Assembly (NCBI GenBank): GCA_963698995.1
Contig: CAVOTD010000092.1
Location: forward strand, 1 to 64,000
DNA: 64,000 nt
DNA from: AP-15 sp963698995
GTDB lineage: Bacteria > Pseudomonadota > Alphaproteobacteria > ATCC43930 > CGMCC-115725
Direction of reading: 5' to 3'
Made by a program: the position numbers and the translations under genes. Under the pieces are notes generated by a model. The model ran no database searches and was not told the origin of the DNA. It was given only the letters and a program-made list of their open reading frames with translations. Positions 47,665 to 57,359 of the stretch are shown here, in pieces. Position 1 is the first letter of the stretch, and each line of letters opens with the position of its first letter.

Positions 47665-48231
47665 ATGACTGAAATTCACCCGCAAAAGCGCCGCCTGGCT
47701 ATGCCCGCGTCAGCACCTACGGGCAGACGCTCGACGCCCAGCTTGAGCAGCTACGCGGAGCGGGATGCACCAAGATTTCCGCGAGAAAGTGACGGGCGCG
47801 CGCAGCGATCGCCGCCAACTCCTCAAAATGCCGGATACCCTTGCGCCGGCGACGTGGTGACGGTCACACGTATTGACCGCCTCGCGCGTAGCACCTTCGA
47901 GCTGTTCACCATCGTCAAGCAAATCGTGGCCGCCAAGGCGCAATTCCGCTCACTGGCCAAGCCGTGGGCCGACACCGGTACCAGCACCGGACGGTTGATG
48001 ATTGCTGTGCTCGGCGGATTCGCTGACGTGGAGCGCGATCTTATCCGCACCCGTACCGCCGAAGGCCGCAGCCGCGCACGAAGGCGCGGGTAGCACATGT
48101 GCTGACCGCCGCGATTGACGGAAGCACAGAAAGCAGAGGCCCGCCGCCGACGCGCGCAAGGCGCTACGCTTGCCGAACTCGCACGTAGCTACGATGTCAG
48201 TAAGAGTACGATTTCTCAACTCACGCTGTGA
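47665..48231 (+). pseudogene. Serine recombinase (Tn3/Hin-type resolvase) pseudogene
   Basis: From an ATG at 47665 (MTEIHPQKRRLA) a missing base leads into YARVSTYGQTLDAQLEQLRG, which contains the catalytic-Ser region (YARVST). Further one-base losses lie near 47770 and 47845. The longest intact piece is VTVTRIDRLARSTFELFTIV, continuing LMIAVLGGFADVERDLIRTR. After another break the C-terminal helix-turn-helix is readable (GATLAELARSYDVSKSTISQ), ending at 48231. At least four frame changes in a protein of about 190 residues mean it is dead. It marks a former mobile element. Confidence 0.85.
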
Positions 48232-48240
48232 AGGTCGGCC

Positions 48241-49002
48241 ATGTCCGCCCCACCAAACAATAAAGATGGCGATCATATAGGCGCTGCTATCGCGTCCTTC
48301 AAAGCCGTACACCGTGCTGTCGCCGACGAAGATTCTACCTATAAAAGAAAAATCCTCTTTTGGAGTCGATTAACGTTTGGTGCAGTGACACTCTACACGG
48401 GATTCACAGGAATATTATTATTGATGAACAAATGCAGTCTTGATGAGACGCGAACAGAGTTTGAAATCAACCAACGTCCGTGGGTGTATGCCGACGAGAC
48501 TGCCGCTGCTGGGCCTCTCACGTTCGACGCTAACGGGCGCATCTTCAGACTCAAAGTACAATTCCACAACTCTGGCAATACGCCCGCGACGTTCGTTTAC
48601 ATCAATGGCTTGCTTATCATTGACGAGCCAAGTGAATCCTTTTCTCCTTTCGCGCGCCGCAAGACTCAACAGCGTCGGTGCGCTGCCGTCCGAGATTCAC
48701 AATCAACGAACCCCCAAACGCAATTGACACTTTTCCCTAAAACCCATTGGGATGTATCATCATGGGGAGCGTACGTAAAACGTGAGGATATTGAAAAAGC
48801 AAGACGCCAACAAGGGATGTTGCGCACTCTGCCGTATTTAATATTTTGCATGGACTATAGGTTTACATATACCAACGATCCGCATCTAACGACCGAGTTG
48901 TTTTCCTTGACGAGTGACACCCCAGTTTCGCTTTTTTCGATGAACGCGGGCGATCCTTCAATTCCAGTCAAGCTATTGCTTGAAGGAACTTATGCTGACT
49001 AA
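48241..49002 (+). CDS. Membrane-anchored protein of unknown function
   Basis: A 253-residue product beginning ten bases after the resolvase relic. One transmembrane helix (LTFGAVTLYTGFTGILLLM) lies at about residues 48-67, followed by an extracytoplasmic domain (EINQRPWVYADETAAAGPLT, RLKVQFHNSGNTPATFVYIN). That domain pattern is common in orphan proteins near mobile elements. Codon use is more A/T-rich than in the neighbours, suggesting transfer. I can name no function. Confidence 0.65.
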   Translation: MSAPPNNKDGDHIGAAIASFKAVHRAVADEDSTYKRKILFWSRLTFGAVTLYTGFTGILLLMNKCSLDETRTEFEINQRPWVYADETAAAGPLTFDANGRIFRLKVQFHNSGNTPATFVYINGLLIIDEPSESFSPFARRKTQQRRCAAVRDSQSTNPQTQLTLFPKTHWDVSSWGAYVKREDIEKARRQQGMLRTLPYLIFCMDYRFTYTNDPHLTTELFSLTSDTPVSLFSMNAGDPSIPVKLLLEGTYAD

Positions 49003-49283
49003 GGTAACAGGCTGATTTTCCATGAGGCACCTTACCCGACTTTGCCGACCACGCGGCATTGGCAGAACCTATTGCCATGCCCCCTCACTGCCCGCCACTC
49101 GGCCTGCTAAAGTCGCGTCCTTGATGCTGTGCGCGCGCCCGGCAACCTCAGACGGTGCAACTGTCGGTCGGAGATCGGTTCGAGTGCTACCTTCGCTGCT
49201 CCTGATTTCGACACGGTCGGCAATCTAGCGCGCGCGAGGGTTCGCGGCGATAATCGCGGGGTGGCCCGGAGGCAGGAGCGGCA

Positions 49284-50495
49284 ATGCCCGATGTGATCGA
49301 GCTGAACGGACGGCGATACCGGAAGCCGGGCCGGCCGACGGTGGTCATTTGCGTCGACGGATGCGATCCGACCTATATCGAGCGCGGCATCGCAGACGGC
49401 ATTTTCCCGACGATCGGCGCGTTTCGCCGGCAGGGCTATATCGGCATCGCGGACGCCGTGGTGCCGACCTTCACCAATCCGAACAACGTGTCGATCGTGA
49501 CCGGGGCGCCGCCTTCGGTGCACGGCATTGCCGGCAATTATTATCTCGACCGCGAAAGCGGGCGTGAGATCATGATGACCGACGATCGCCTGATGCGCAG
49601 CGAGACGATCCTCGCCTTGATGGCGCGCGCGGGTGTCGCGACCGCGGCGGTCACGGCAAAGGACAAGCTGCGCAAGCTGCTCGGGCGCAACCTCGACGGC
49701 ATCTGCTTTTCATCTGAATGTGCCGACAGCGAGGTCGAAGCGCTGGTCGGGCGCGGCAAGCCTGACATGTACTCGGCCGATTTGTCCCTCTTTGTGCTCG
49801 ACGCCGGCATCGCGCTGCTCGAACGCGGCCGGGCGAGACTGCTCTATCTTTCGCTGTCGGACTATGTCCAGCATGCGCATGCCCCCGGCGCTCGCGAGGC
49901 CGACGCCTTCCACCGGGCGATCGACGATCGCGTGCGGCGCTTTGTCGAATTCGGCGCGGTTGTCGGTCTGGTGGCCGATCACGGCATGAACGACAAGGCA
50001 TTGCCCAATGGCGAACCCCACGTGATTTTTCTCGAGGACGAGCTCAACAGCCGTTTCGGCGCCGCGGCGGTGCGGGTGATCTGCCCGATCACCGACCCGT
50101 TCGTGCGTCACCATGGCGCCCTCGGGTCTTTTGTCCGCGTCTATGCCCGTGACGGCGCAGCGATTCCGGCGCTGATGGCCGCGAGCGCCGCGCTTCCCGG
50201 GGTGGCCCTGGTGCTCGACGCCGCCACTGCGGCTCGGCATTTCGAGTTGCCGCTCGACCGCGAGGCCGATTTTATCGTGCTCGGCGACGACAACACGGCG
50301 ATCGGCGCCGGCCGCGCCGAGCACGATCTTGCGGGACTCGCCGGGCATCGCCTGCGCTCGCATGGCGGCCTCGGCGAGCAGCCGGTGCCGTTCATTGTGT
50401 CGCGGCCGCTGACTCGCGAATACCGGGACATTGCGGCGACCCGCCGGCTGCGCAATTTCGATATTTTCGACTTCGTGCTGAACGGCGTCGAATAG
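49284..50495 (+). CDS. phnA: Phosphonoacetate hydrolase
   Basis: A 403-residue alkaline-phosphatase-superfamily enzyme that cleaves the C-P bond of phosphonoacetate to acetate and phosphate. Metal and nucleophile residues are readable: Asp in VVICVDGCDPTYIERG, Thr in VPTFTNPNNVSIVTG, Asp in LSLSDYVQHAHAPGA, DHG in VADHGMNDKALPNGEPHVIF, and the late His in LRSHGGLGEQPVPFI. The start has GGAGGCAGGAG upstream. The next same-strand gene encodes a class III aminotransferase, which could feed it in aminophosphonate use; no PhnY-like dehydrogenase is present in the window. Confidence 0.9.
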   Translation: MPDVIELNGRRYRKPGRPTVVICVDGCDPTYIERGIADGIFPTIGAFRRQGYIGIADAVVPTFTNPNNVSIVTGAPPSVHGIAGNYYLDRESGREIMMTDDRLMRSETILALMARAGVATAAVTAKDKLRKLLGRNLDGICFSSECADSEVEALVGRGKPDMYSADLSLFVLDAGIALLERGRARLLYLSLSDYVQHAHAPGAREADAFHRAIDDRVRRFVEFGAVVGLVADHGMNDKALPNGEPHVIFLEDELNSRFGAAAVRVICPITDPFVRHHGALGSFVRVYARDGAAIPALMAASAALPGVALVLDAATAARHFELPLDREADFIVLGDDNTAIGAGRAEHDLAGLAGHRLRSHGGLGEQPVPFIVSRPLTREYRDIAATRRLRNFDIFDFVLNGVE

Positions 50496-50588
50496 CAGCC
50501 CGATCTCACTGTAACCAGGACGAAAGCGCCTGTGTATGCCGAGCTCGATGTGCCGGGGAAAGAGATGTATTCGCATATGTGAGAAGCG

Positions 50589-50656
50589 CCCCTCACCCCC
50601 ACCCTCTCCCGGCAGGCGGGGAGAGGGAGGGACCCGCGCAGCGGGAGCGTGAGGGG
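50589..50656. repeat. GC-rich intergenic palindromic repeat, copy 3
   Basis: The outer arms CCCCTCAC and GTGAGGGG enclose CCCTCTCCC-GGCAGGC-GGGGAGAGGG and CCCGCGCAGCGGG. It is the same family as copy 1 at 8.9 kb, sharing both the outer arms and the inner CGCGCAGCGGGAG. It lies between phnA and the aminotransferase gene. Confidence 0.8.
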
Positions 50657-50703
50657 CAGCCCCCGACAGTTTGGGGAACGGGTTTGAAGAGGGAGTAGCC
50701 ATC

Positions 50704-52107
50704 ATGGCGGCGCAGAATTATTCGCTCGAGGAGATGGATCGGCAGAGCCTGCTCCATCCGGCGACCTCGATCGCCGATCACCTGAAGAACGGCCCGACGA
50801 TCATCGCCGGGGGTTCCGGGGTCAGGGTCAAAGACCGCCGCGGCCGCGAGCTGATCGACTGCGGCGCCGGTTTGTGGTGCGTCAATATCGGCTATGGCCG
50901 CGCCGAGCTCGGCGAGGCCGCGGCGCAGGCGATGCGCGACCTCGGCTATTATCACACCTTCGGCTCGCACTCGAACGAGCCGATCATCCGGCTCGCCGAC
51001 CGGGTACTGAGCCTGTTCCGCGAGAAGGCCGGCGCCGGGCATCTGTCGAAAGTGTTTTTTGGCACCTCGGGCTCGGACGCCAACGACACCAACTTCAAGC
51101 TGGTGCGCTATTACAACAATCTGCGTGGCCGGCCGCAGAAGAAGAAGGTGATCTCGCGGCTCGGCAGCTATCACGGGCTGACCTACGCCGCCGGGAGCCT
51201 GACCGGCATCGCCGCCTTTCATAAGGCGTTCGATCTACCGATCGAGGGGGTTTTCCATACCTCCTGCCCGCATTTCTACCGCTTTGCCGAGAGCGGGGAA
51301 GACGAGGAGGCCTTTACGAGCCGGATGGTCGCCGACCTCGAGGGGCTGATCGCCCGCGAGGGCGCGGAAACGATCGCCGCCTTCATCGCCGAGCCGATCA
51401 TGGGGACCGGCGGCGTTTTTCTGCCGCCCAAGGGCTATTTCGCCCGAGTCCAGGAGGTCCTCGCCGAAAACGATATCCTGTTCATCGCCGATGAGGTGAT
51501 CACCGGGTTCGGCCGCACCGGCGCGTGGTTCGCCACCGGTCTCTTCGATCTGAAGCCCGACATCGTCACCCTCGCCAAGGGCATCACCAGCGCTTATTTC
51601 CCACTCTCGGCGTCGGTGATTTCCGAGGAGATCTGGACGGTTCTGCGCGACGCCTCGCCGGAATTCGGCCCGCTGATGCACGGCTTCACTTATTCCGGGC
51701 ACCCGGTCGGCGGGGCCGTCGGCCTTGCCAATCTCGACATCATGGAGCGCGAGGGTCTGATCGAGAACTCCGCGGCGATGGGGGCCTATCTGCGCGACCA
51801 GCTGGGCGAGCGGCTGGCCGACAACCCCTATGTCGGCGAGGTACGCGGGACCGGGCTGATGGTCGCGGTCGAATTCGTCGCCGACAAAGAGCGCCGGCGG
51901 TTTTTCGATCCGCAATCCCAACCGCATCGCGTCGTGGCCCGCCGGCTGCTCGACGATGGTCTGTTGGTGCGAGCCTTGCCCTACGGCGAGATCAACTCGT
52001 TCTCGCCGCCGCTGTGCATAACCCGCAGCGATATCGACGAGGTGGTCGAGCGGTTTACCCGCGGATTGGAGCGCGTCATGCCCGAGCTGCGGCAACTGGC
52101 GCGGTAA
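50704..52107 (+). CDS. Class III PLP-dependent aminotransferase
   Basis: A 467-residue omega-aminotransferase-like enzyme. The PLP cradle reads FFGTSGSDANDTNFKLVRYY, then SYHGLTYAAGSLTG. FIADEVITGFGRTG gives the Asp that binds the pyridine nitrogen, and the Schiff-base Lys lies in TLAKGITSAYFPLSA. The ATG at 50704 follows GAAGAGGGAG; the frame is open 11 codons further. Such enzymes act on omega-amino acids, amines or amino-alcohols. A role upstream of phosphonoacetate hydrolase in 2-aminoethylphosphonate use is possible, but the known enzyme there (PhnW) is a class V protein, so this is inference. Confidence 0.9.
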   Translation: MAAQNYSLEEMDRQSLLHPATSIADHLKNGPTIIAGGSGVRVKDRRGRELIDCGAGLWCVNIGYGRAELGEAAAQAMRDLGYYHTFGSHSNEPIIRLADRVLSLFREKAGAGHLSKVFFGTSGSDANDTNFKLVRYYNNLRGRPQKKKVISRLGSYHGLTYAAGSLTGIAAFHKAFDLPIEGVFHTSCPHFYRFAESGEDEEAFTSRMVADLEGLIAREGAETIAAFIAEPIMGTGGVFLPPKGYFARVQEVLAENDILFIADEVITGFGRTGAWFATGLFDLKPDIVTLAKGITSAYFPLSASVISEEIWTVLRDASPEFGPLMHGFTYSGHPVGGAVGLANLDIMEREGLIENSAAMGAYLRDQLGERLADNPYVGEVRGTGLMVAVEFVADKERRRFFDPQSQPHRVVARRLLDDGLLVRALPYGEINSFSPPLCITRSDIDEVVERFTRGLERVMPELRQLAR

Positions 52108-52120
52108 ACACCGTCGTCGC

Positions 52121-52946
52121 TCACTTCGCGCCGAAACAATGCTCCGGGCCGGGAAAGCGACGCGCCCGGACATCGGCGGCATATTCCGCCGCCGCTGCCG
52201 TGATCAAGCGGCGCCAGATCGACGTAGCGCCGCACGAATCGCGGCTTGAACCGGGTGAACAGGCCGAGCACGTCGTCGGTGACGAGGATCTGACCGTCGC
52301 ACATCGGCGAGGCGCCGATCCCGATGGTCGGTATCGAAATTGACGCGGTGATGGCGCGCGCCACCGGCTCGATCGTCCCTTCGATGACCAGCGCGAAGGC
52401 CCCGGCCTCGGCGATCGCCGCGGCATCGGCGGAGACCCGCTCGGCCTGCCGCTGATCGCGGCCCTGCACCTTGAACCCGCCAGCCGCGTTGACCGATTGC
52501 GGCATCAGCCCGACATGCCCCATGACCGGCACGCCGCGCTCGGTCAGAAACCGCACCGTGTCGGCCATCTCGGCGCCGCCTTCGAGCTTGACTGCCGCGC
52601 AACCGGTCTCGGCCAGAATGCGAGCCGCGCTGCGGAATGCCTGCTCGCGCGATTCCTGATAGCTGCCGAACGGCATATCGACGACCACCAGCGCCTGGGC
52701 AGAGCCGCGCGTGACCGCGGCGCCGTGCGCGATCATCATGTCGACGGTGACCGGCAAGGTGCTGTCGAAACCGTAAACCACCATGCCGAGCGAATCCCCG
52801 ACCAGCAGAAAATCGACATGCGGGTCGAGCAGCTGGGCGATCGGCGCCGTGTAGGCGGTCAGCCCGACGATCGGCGAGCCGCCTTTGACGAGATCGCCGA
52901 TGCCGCGCCGCTTTGTTCGGCTCGGCCGGTCAGATTGCGCACTCAT
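52121..52946 (-). pseudogene. panB: 3-methyl-2-oxobutanoate hydroxymethyltransferase with one frameshift near the C-terminus
   Basis: The ketopantoate-forming enzyme of pantothenate (CoA) synthesis. From ATG 52946 the conserved barrel is intact: GLTAYTAPIAQLLDPHVD, FLLVGDSLGMVVYGFDSTLP, VVDMPFGSYQES, AAVKLEGG, GHVGLMPQSVN and EGTIEPVARAIT. At about 52207, after FVRRYVDLAPL, the frame shifts by one base and the usual tail (AAAAEYAADVRARRFPGPEH, CFGAK) is in another frame, ending at 52121. Without correction the protein would run about 45 aberrant residues further to 51981. The catalytic core precedes the shift. A single late indel in an often essential enzyme hints at a sequencing error. Confidence 0.85.
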
Positions 52947-53006
52947 CGCGACGTTCCTTTGCCTGCGATTATGAACAAGCCGGGCTTAGCTACGCTCCGT
53001 CGCCGA

Positions 53007-53994
53007 TTACAGCATCGAGCCGAGGACCCGGTCAGGCGGCCGGTGGCCGTCGGCGAAGGTTTTGATGTTGATGATCACCTTCTCGCCCATCGCGATCCGG
53101 CCCTCGATCGTCGCGGAGCCCATATGGGGCAACAGCACGACATTATCGAGCGTGCGCATGCGCGGGTCGATGGCCGGTTCGTGCTCGAACACGTCGAGGC
53201 CGGCGCCGGCCAGGGCGCGGGCCTCGACCAGCCGGATCAGCTCCTCCTCGTCGACGATTTCGCCGCGTGCCGTGTTGACCAGGATCGCGTGCGGCTGCAT
53301 TAGACCGCAGCCGGCGCGCCGACAGCAGGTGGTAGGTGGCCGGCGTGTGCGGACAGTTGACCGAGATGATGTCCATATGCGCCAGCATCTGGTCGAGGCT
53401 TTCCCAATAGGCCGCCTCGAGCGCGTTTTCGACGTCTTCCGGGACCGGCCGGCGGTTGTGGTAATGAACCGACAGACCAAACCCCTTGGCGCGGCGGGCG
53501 AGCGCCATGCCGATCCGCCCCATCCCGACGATGCCGAGCCGCTTCCCCCAGATCCGGTGCCCGAGCATCGAGGTCGGACCCCAACCGGTCCAGCCGCCGC
53601 TGCGGATCAGCCTTTCTCCTTCGGCGAGCCGGCGCGAGACCGCGAGGATCAGCGCCATCGTCATATCCGCGGTGTCCTCGGTCAAGACACCCGGCGTGTT
53701 GGTCACGATGATGCCGCGCTGTTGCGCCGCCGCGAGATCGACATGGTCGATGCCGGTCCCGAACGAGGCGATCAGCTTGAGCGCCGGACCCGCGGCGGCC
53801 AGCACCTCGGCGTCGATTCGGTCGCTGACGGTCGGCACCAGAACATCGGCCTGACCGACCGCGGCGATCAGCTCGGATCTCTCAAGCGGTTTGTCGGCCA
53901 GGTTGAGCCGGCAGGCAAAAAGCTCCATCATCCGGGTCTCAATCGGGTCCGGGAGCTTGCGGGTGACGATCACGAATGGCCGTTTCGACCGCAT
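53007..53994 (-). pseudogene. D-2-hydroxyacid dehydrogenase (glyoxylate/hydroxypyruvate reductase type), one frameshift
   Basis: NAD(P)-dependent reductase of about 328 residues. The N-terminal part is intact: LIASFGTGIDHVDLAAAQQR with the substrate-binding Gly, ADMTMALILAVSRR, the Rossmann motif LGIVGMGRIGMALARRAKGF, and HYHNRRPVPEDV. The frame is lost near 53315, after THPATYHLL-type sequence. It resumes in another frame as MQPHAILVNTARGEIVDEEE with the catalytic Arg region earlier, GLDVFEHEP with the Glu, and LLPHMGSATIEGR with the catalytic His. It ends GSML. All catalytic residues survive, so one base may simply be wrong in the assembly. Confidence 0.85.
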
Positions 53995-54047
53995 GGCGAT
54001 GATGTCCGCTGAAGGCGCGGTCCGCCATTAACAAGAGGCCGGGTCGA

Positions 54048-54566
54048 ATGTCCAGGCGACAGAACGGGCCTCCGTCGGTTGTGCCCTTTATTGTGATGCT
54101 GGTTGCGGTGTTCGGCTTGGCAGCGCCGCTCGCTTCCGGCGCCGAGAACGATGCGGGGCAAAAGCTGCCGCGCTTTGTCAGCCTCCGCTCGGACCAAGTG
54201 AATCTTCGGGTCGGCCCGGGCGAGAATTATCCGATCGAGTGGGTGCTGACCCGCAGGGACATGCCGGTCGAGATCGTCGGGCAATTCGAGAACTGGCGGA
54301 TGATCCGCGATTGGCAAGGGACCGAAGGCTGGGTGCATGAGAGAATGGTCACCGGCAAGCGCGGGGTCGTTGTCAAAGGCGGAATCCGCGCGCTGCATCG
54401 GCAGCCGGATACCGCGTCGCCGGTAGTTGCCCGCGCCGAACCGGGCGTCGTTGCGCGGCTGCTCGAATGCCGCGCCGAGTGGTGCCGTATCGAGGCCGCC
54501 GATCATAATGGCTGGGTCCAGCGCAGCGAGGTCTGGGGGGTTTATCCGGACGAGGTGCTGCAGTAG
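54048..54566 (+). CDS. Secreted SH3-domain protein
   Basis: A 172-residue exported protein. The signal segment is VVPFIVMLVAVFGLAAPLAS. Two bacterial SH3 modules follow: SDQVNLRVGPGENYPIEWVL to TEGWVHERMV, and IRALHRQPDTASPVVARAEP to HNGWVQRSEVWGVYPDE. Such proteins bind cell-wall or polymer ligands in the periplasm and often occur next to hydroxyacid dehydrogenase genes in alphaproteobacteria, as here (divergent, 53 bases apart). No catalytic domain is present. Confidence 0.85.
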   Translation: MSRRQNGPPSVVPFIVMLVAVFGLAAPLASGAENDAGQKLPRFVSLRSDQVNLRVGPGENYPIEWVLTRRDMPVEIVGQFENWRMIRDWQGTEGWVHERMVTGKRGVVVKGGIRALHRQPDTASPVVARAEPGVVARLLECRAEWCRIEAADHNGWVQRSEVWGVYPDEVLQ

Positions 54567-54578
54567 CGGGCGAAAGGC

Positions 54579-56317
54579 TCAGCCGATGCGCGCCGGCGCA
54601 CGGCCGAGCACCGGCAGGCGGTTGGCGATGCCCACGACGGCAAAGGTGATCAGTAGGAGGGTGATCCCGAGCACCGAGATCGCTCCGAGATCGCCGCTTT
54701 CGTTGAGGTCGTAGATGATTACCGATACGACCTTGGTCTCAGCCGTGGTCAGCATGATTGTCGCCGACAGCTCGCGGATCACTCCGATAAAGACAAAGCA
54801 CCAAGTCGCGATCAGGCTGGTGCGCAATAGCGGCGCAGTGATACGCCAGAGCGCGCCGAGCTTGGTCGCGCCAAAGATCCGGCCGGCATCTTCGAGTTCC
54901 GGGTGGAGGCTGCGAAAGGCCGCTTGCAACTGCTGGTAGCCTGCCGGCAGTTCGATCGTCAGAAAGGCGAGGAGCAGGATCCACAGCGTGCCATACAGCA
55001 CCAGCGGCGGCCGGGTGTAGCTGAGAAAGAGACCGACCCCGAGGACAATGCCGGGAATGGCAATCGGCGCGGTTGCGAGAAACCCGATAAAGCGATGTCC
55101 GGTAACAAGGCCGCGCGTCGTGATATAGCCGACAATCAGCGCGAGAAAGGTGCCGCCCGTCGCAGCGAGGACGCCGAGAAGCACGGTGTTCCAGAGGGCC
55201 TGCCGAGTCTGCGAGAAATCGAGGAAGACAAAGCGAATATTGTGAAAGGTCAGGGTGTCGAAGGTCAGCGGGTCCGACGGGGTGTGAACGATCGCCGTCT
55301 TTATCAGCGCCGCGTAGGGAAGGAAGATCGGGCAGGGCGAGGACCGCCATGGCGAAGAGCAGGGCGGGCCAGCGCCAGATGCCGAGCCCAACCAGCCGCG
55401 GCATGCCGCTCTTGCCGCCGATCACGGCATAGCCGCGCCGGCCGAGCAGCCATTGCCGCCCTTGCAGCAATAGGATGGTCAGGAGCAGCAGCGGCAGCGC
55501 CGCCGCTGCGGCCAGATGCGGGTTCGGCGGGTACTGGAAGAGCGCCCAGATCTTGGTCGTGATGACATGGAAGCCGGCCGGCAGAGCGAGGATCGCCGGA
55601 GTCCCGAACTGAGTCAGCGCCTGCAGAAAGGCGACGAGCGCGCCGGCGAGGAGAGCCGGCAACACCATTGGCAGGGTCACCCGCCGCAATGTCGCGGCTG
55701 CGTCTGCCGCCCAGGATCGCCGAGGCATCCTCGAGCTCGGCCGGGATATTGTCGAGGGCGTTGGCCACCAGCACAAAGACGTAGGGGAAGCTATAGCACG
55801 CCATCACAAAGACCAAACCCTCGGCCGTGTAGATGTTGAACAGGTGCTCGTAAGGCCCGAGGCCGAAGAGCGCTCGGTACCACTGATTGAGGATGCCGCT
55901 GTTCGGTGCGGCGAGGATCTCCCAGGCAATGGCGCCGAGAAACGGCGGAGTGACAAAGGATGCGGTGACGAGCGCCCGAATCGTCCGGCGCAGCGGCAGG
56001 TCGGTACGGGCGACCAGCCAGGCGAGCGGAGTTGCTACTAGAGAGGCGCCGGCAGCGACGCTTGCGGCGACGATCAGCGCCGTCAGGTAGGGTCTGATAA
56101 AGGTCTGGTCGGTTGCCAGCCGCGCAAAGTTGGCGAGGCTCAGGGCGCCTTTCGCGTCGGTGATGCTGTACCAACCGAGCCAACCGAGCGGCAGCAGCAC
56201 GAGCCCGCACAGAAATGCGCCGAGAAATATTAATAACGGGCTGGACGCGTCGATACGCCAGGGGAGGCGTCCGATCGGACGAACCAGATGGCTGTCAAAG
56301 CCCGAAATACTCGGCAT
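54579..56317 (-). pseudogene. Fused ferric/spermidine-type ABC permease, frameshifted twice
   Basis: A double-module permease of about 578 residues, with two BPD_transp_1 units in one chain as in FbpB/AfuB. The first unit starts at 56317 (LLIFLGAFLCGLVLLPLGWL) and runs to ALDNIPAELEDASAILGG. Near 55700 the frame shifts to LRRVTLPMVLPALLAGALV and ITTKIWALFQYPPNP. Near 55325 it shifts again to IFLPYAALIKTAIVHTPSD, and the second unit continues intact through ELEDAGRIFGATKLGALWRI to the stop. The EAA loops of both halves are conserved. Its start overlaps the binding-protein gene by 23 bases. The pattern suits either recent decay or two assembly indels. Confidence 0.85.
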
Positions 56318-57335
56318 ATTTCTGCTTGATGTCGTCCACCGCCTTCTCTTGGGCGGCGGGGTCGGCTTGCATGACCTTGATCTCGGAGAGCGGTTTCATG
56401 CCCGCCTTCAGCTTGACGTCGGGGTGAAAGGAGCGCAGCCACGCCATGTCGACCAGCAATTGCTGGCCCTCGCGCGACAATAAATAGCTGACGAGGAGGC
56501 GCGCGGCGTTCGGATGCGGCGCATCGATCATGACACCGGTGCCGCCGGGGATCGACGGGGTTCCCTCGGTCGGATAGACCGGCTCGATCGGGGCGCCCTG
56601 GTCGCGCAGCTGCAGCATGAAGTATTCGCCGCCATCGGCCGCGATCGGGCGCTCGCCCTGCGCCACTTTTTTTGGCGGCTCTGCGGCGGACTGCACCTGC
56701 ATGATATGTTGCTGACCGAGCTTTTTCAGATAGTCCCAGCCGAGATTGCGGCTCAGCTCGAAGGTTACGGTCATTATCGTGCCGCTGTAACCGGGGTGGG
56801 CCTTGACGATCTTGTCGGTCCATTTCTTGTCGAGCAGGTCGGCAAAGCTCTTTGGTGCCTCCTCGGCCTTCACCAGCCTTTTATTGTAAGCTATCGGGGA
56901 GAGCGTAAAGCGCTCGGTGGCAAAGCAACCATCCGGGTCGCGCTGGTCAGCCGGCCATTTTTCCGCCACGTCGACCGGCACAAAGGGGGCGAGCCAACCC
57001 TCGCGCTTCCAGGCTAATAGGGCCGTCATATCCGAGGCTTCGACGACGTCCGCGGCGTGGATGTTGCTGCCGCGTTCTTGGGCGAGCCGCTGGAAGATGC
57101 GCTCGGCGCCGTTGCGTTCGACCTGCACGGCGATGCCAGGATAGGCCGCCTCGAACGCCTTGCCGATCTTCTCGGCGGTCTGCAATTCGATCGAGGTATA
57201 GAAGACCACCTTGCCTTCCTGTTTGGCGGCGTCGACCAGCTGTTGCGTGATCGGGGTCGGCGGCGGGGCGGCCGATGCCGCTGCCGACAGCCCGAAAAAC
57301 GCAATGACGAGTGTGCAGCAGCGAGATCTGCTCAT
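56295..57335 (-). CDS. Fe(III)-type ABC substrate-binding protein
   Basis: A 346-residue periplasmic protein with a signal peptide (CCTLVIAFFGLSAAASA). It has the ferric-binding/polyamine family opening LVDAAKQEGKVVFYTSIELQ and EAAYPGIAVQVERNGAERIF. VVEASDMTALLAWKREGWLAP follows. GAAGGAAACGCC precedes the ATG. The paired Tyr residues that bind iron in FbpA-type proteins are not certain here, so the ligand may be iron, another metal or an organic anion. It lies between the ATPase and permease genes of one operon. Confidence 0.9.
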   Translation of the reverse strand: MSRSRCCTLVIAFFGLSAAASAAPPPTPITQQLVDAAKQEGKVVFYTSIELQTAEKIGKAFEAAYPGIAVQVERNGAERIFQRLAQERGSNIHAADVVEASDMTALLAWKREGWLAPFVPVDVAEKWPADQRDPDGCFATERFTLSPIAYNKRLVKAEEAPKSFADLLDKKWTDKIVKAHPGYSGTIMTVTFELSRNLGWDYLKKLGQQHIMQVQSAAEPPKKVAQGERPIAADGGEYFMLQLRDQGAPIEPVYPTEGTPSIPGGTGVMIDAPHPNAARLLVSYLLSREGQQLLVDMAWLRSFHPDVKLKAGMKPLSEIKVMQADPAAQEKAVDDIKQKYAEYFGL

Positions 57336-57359
57336 GGCGTTTCCTTCCCCTCGGATTGT

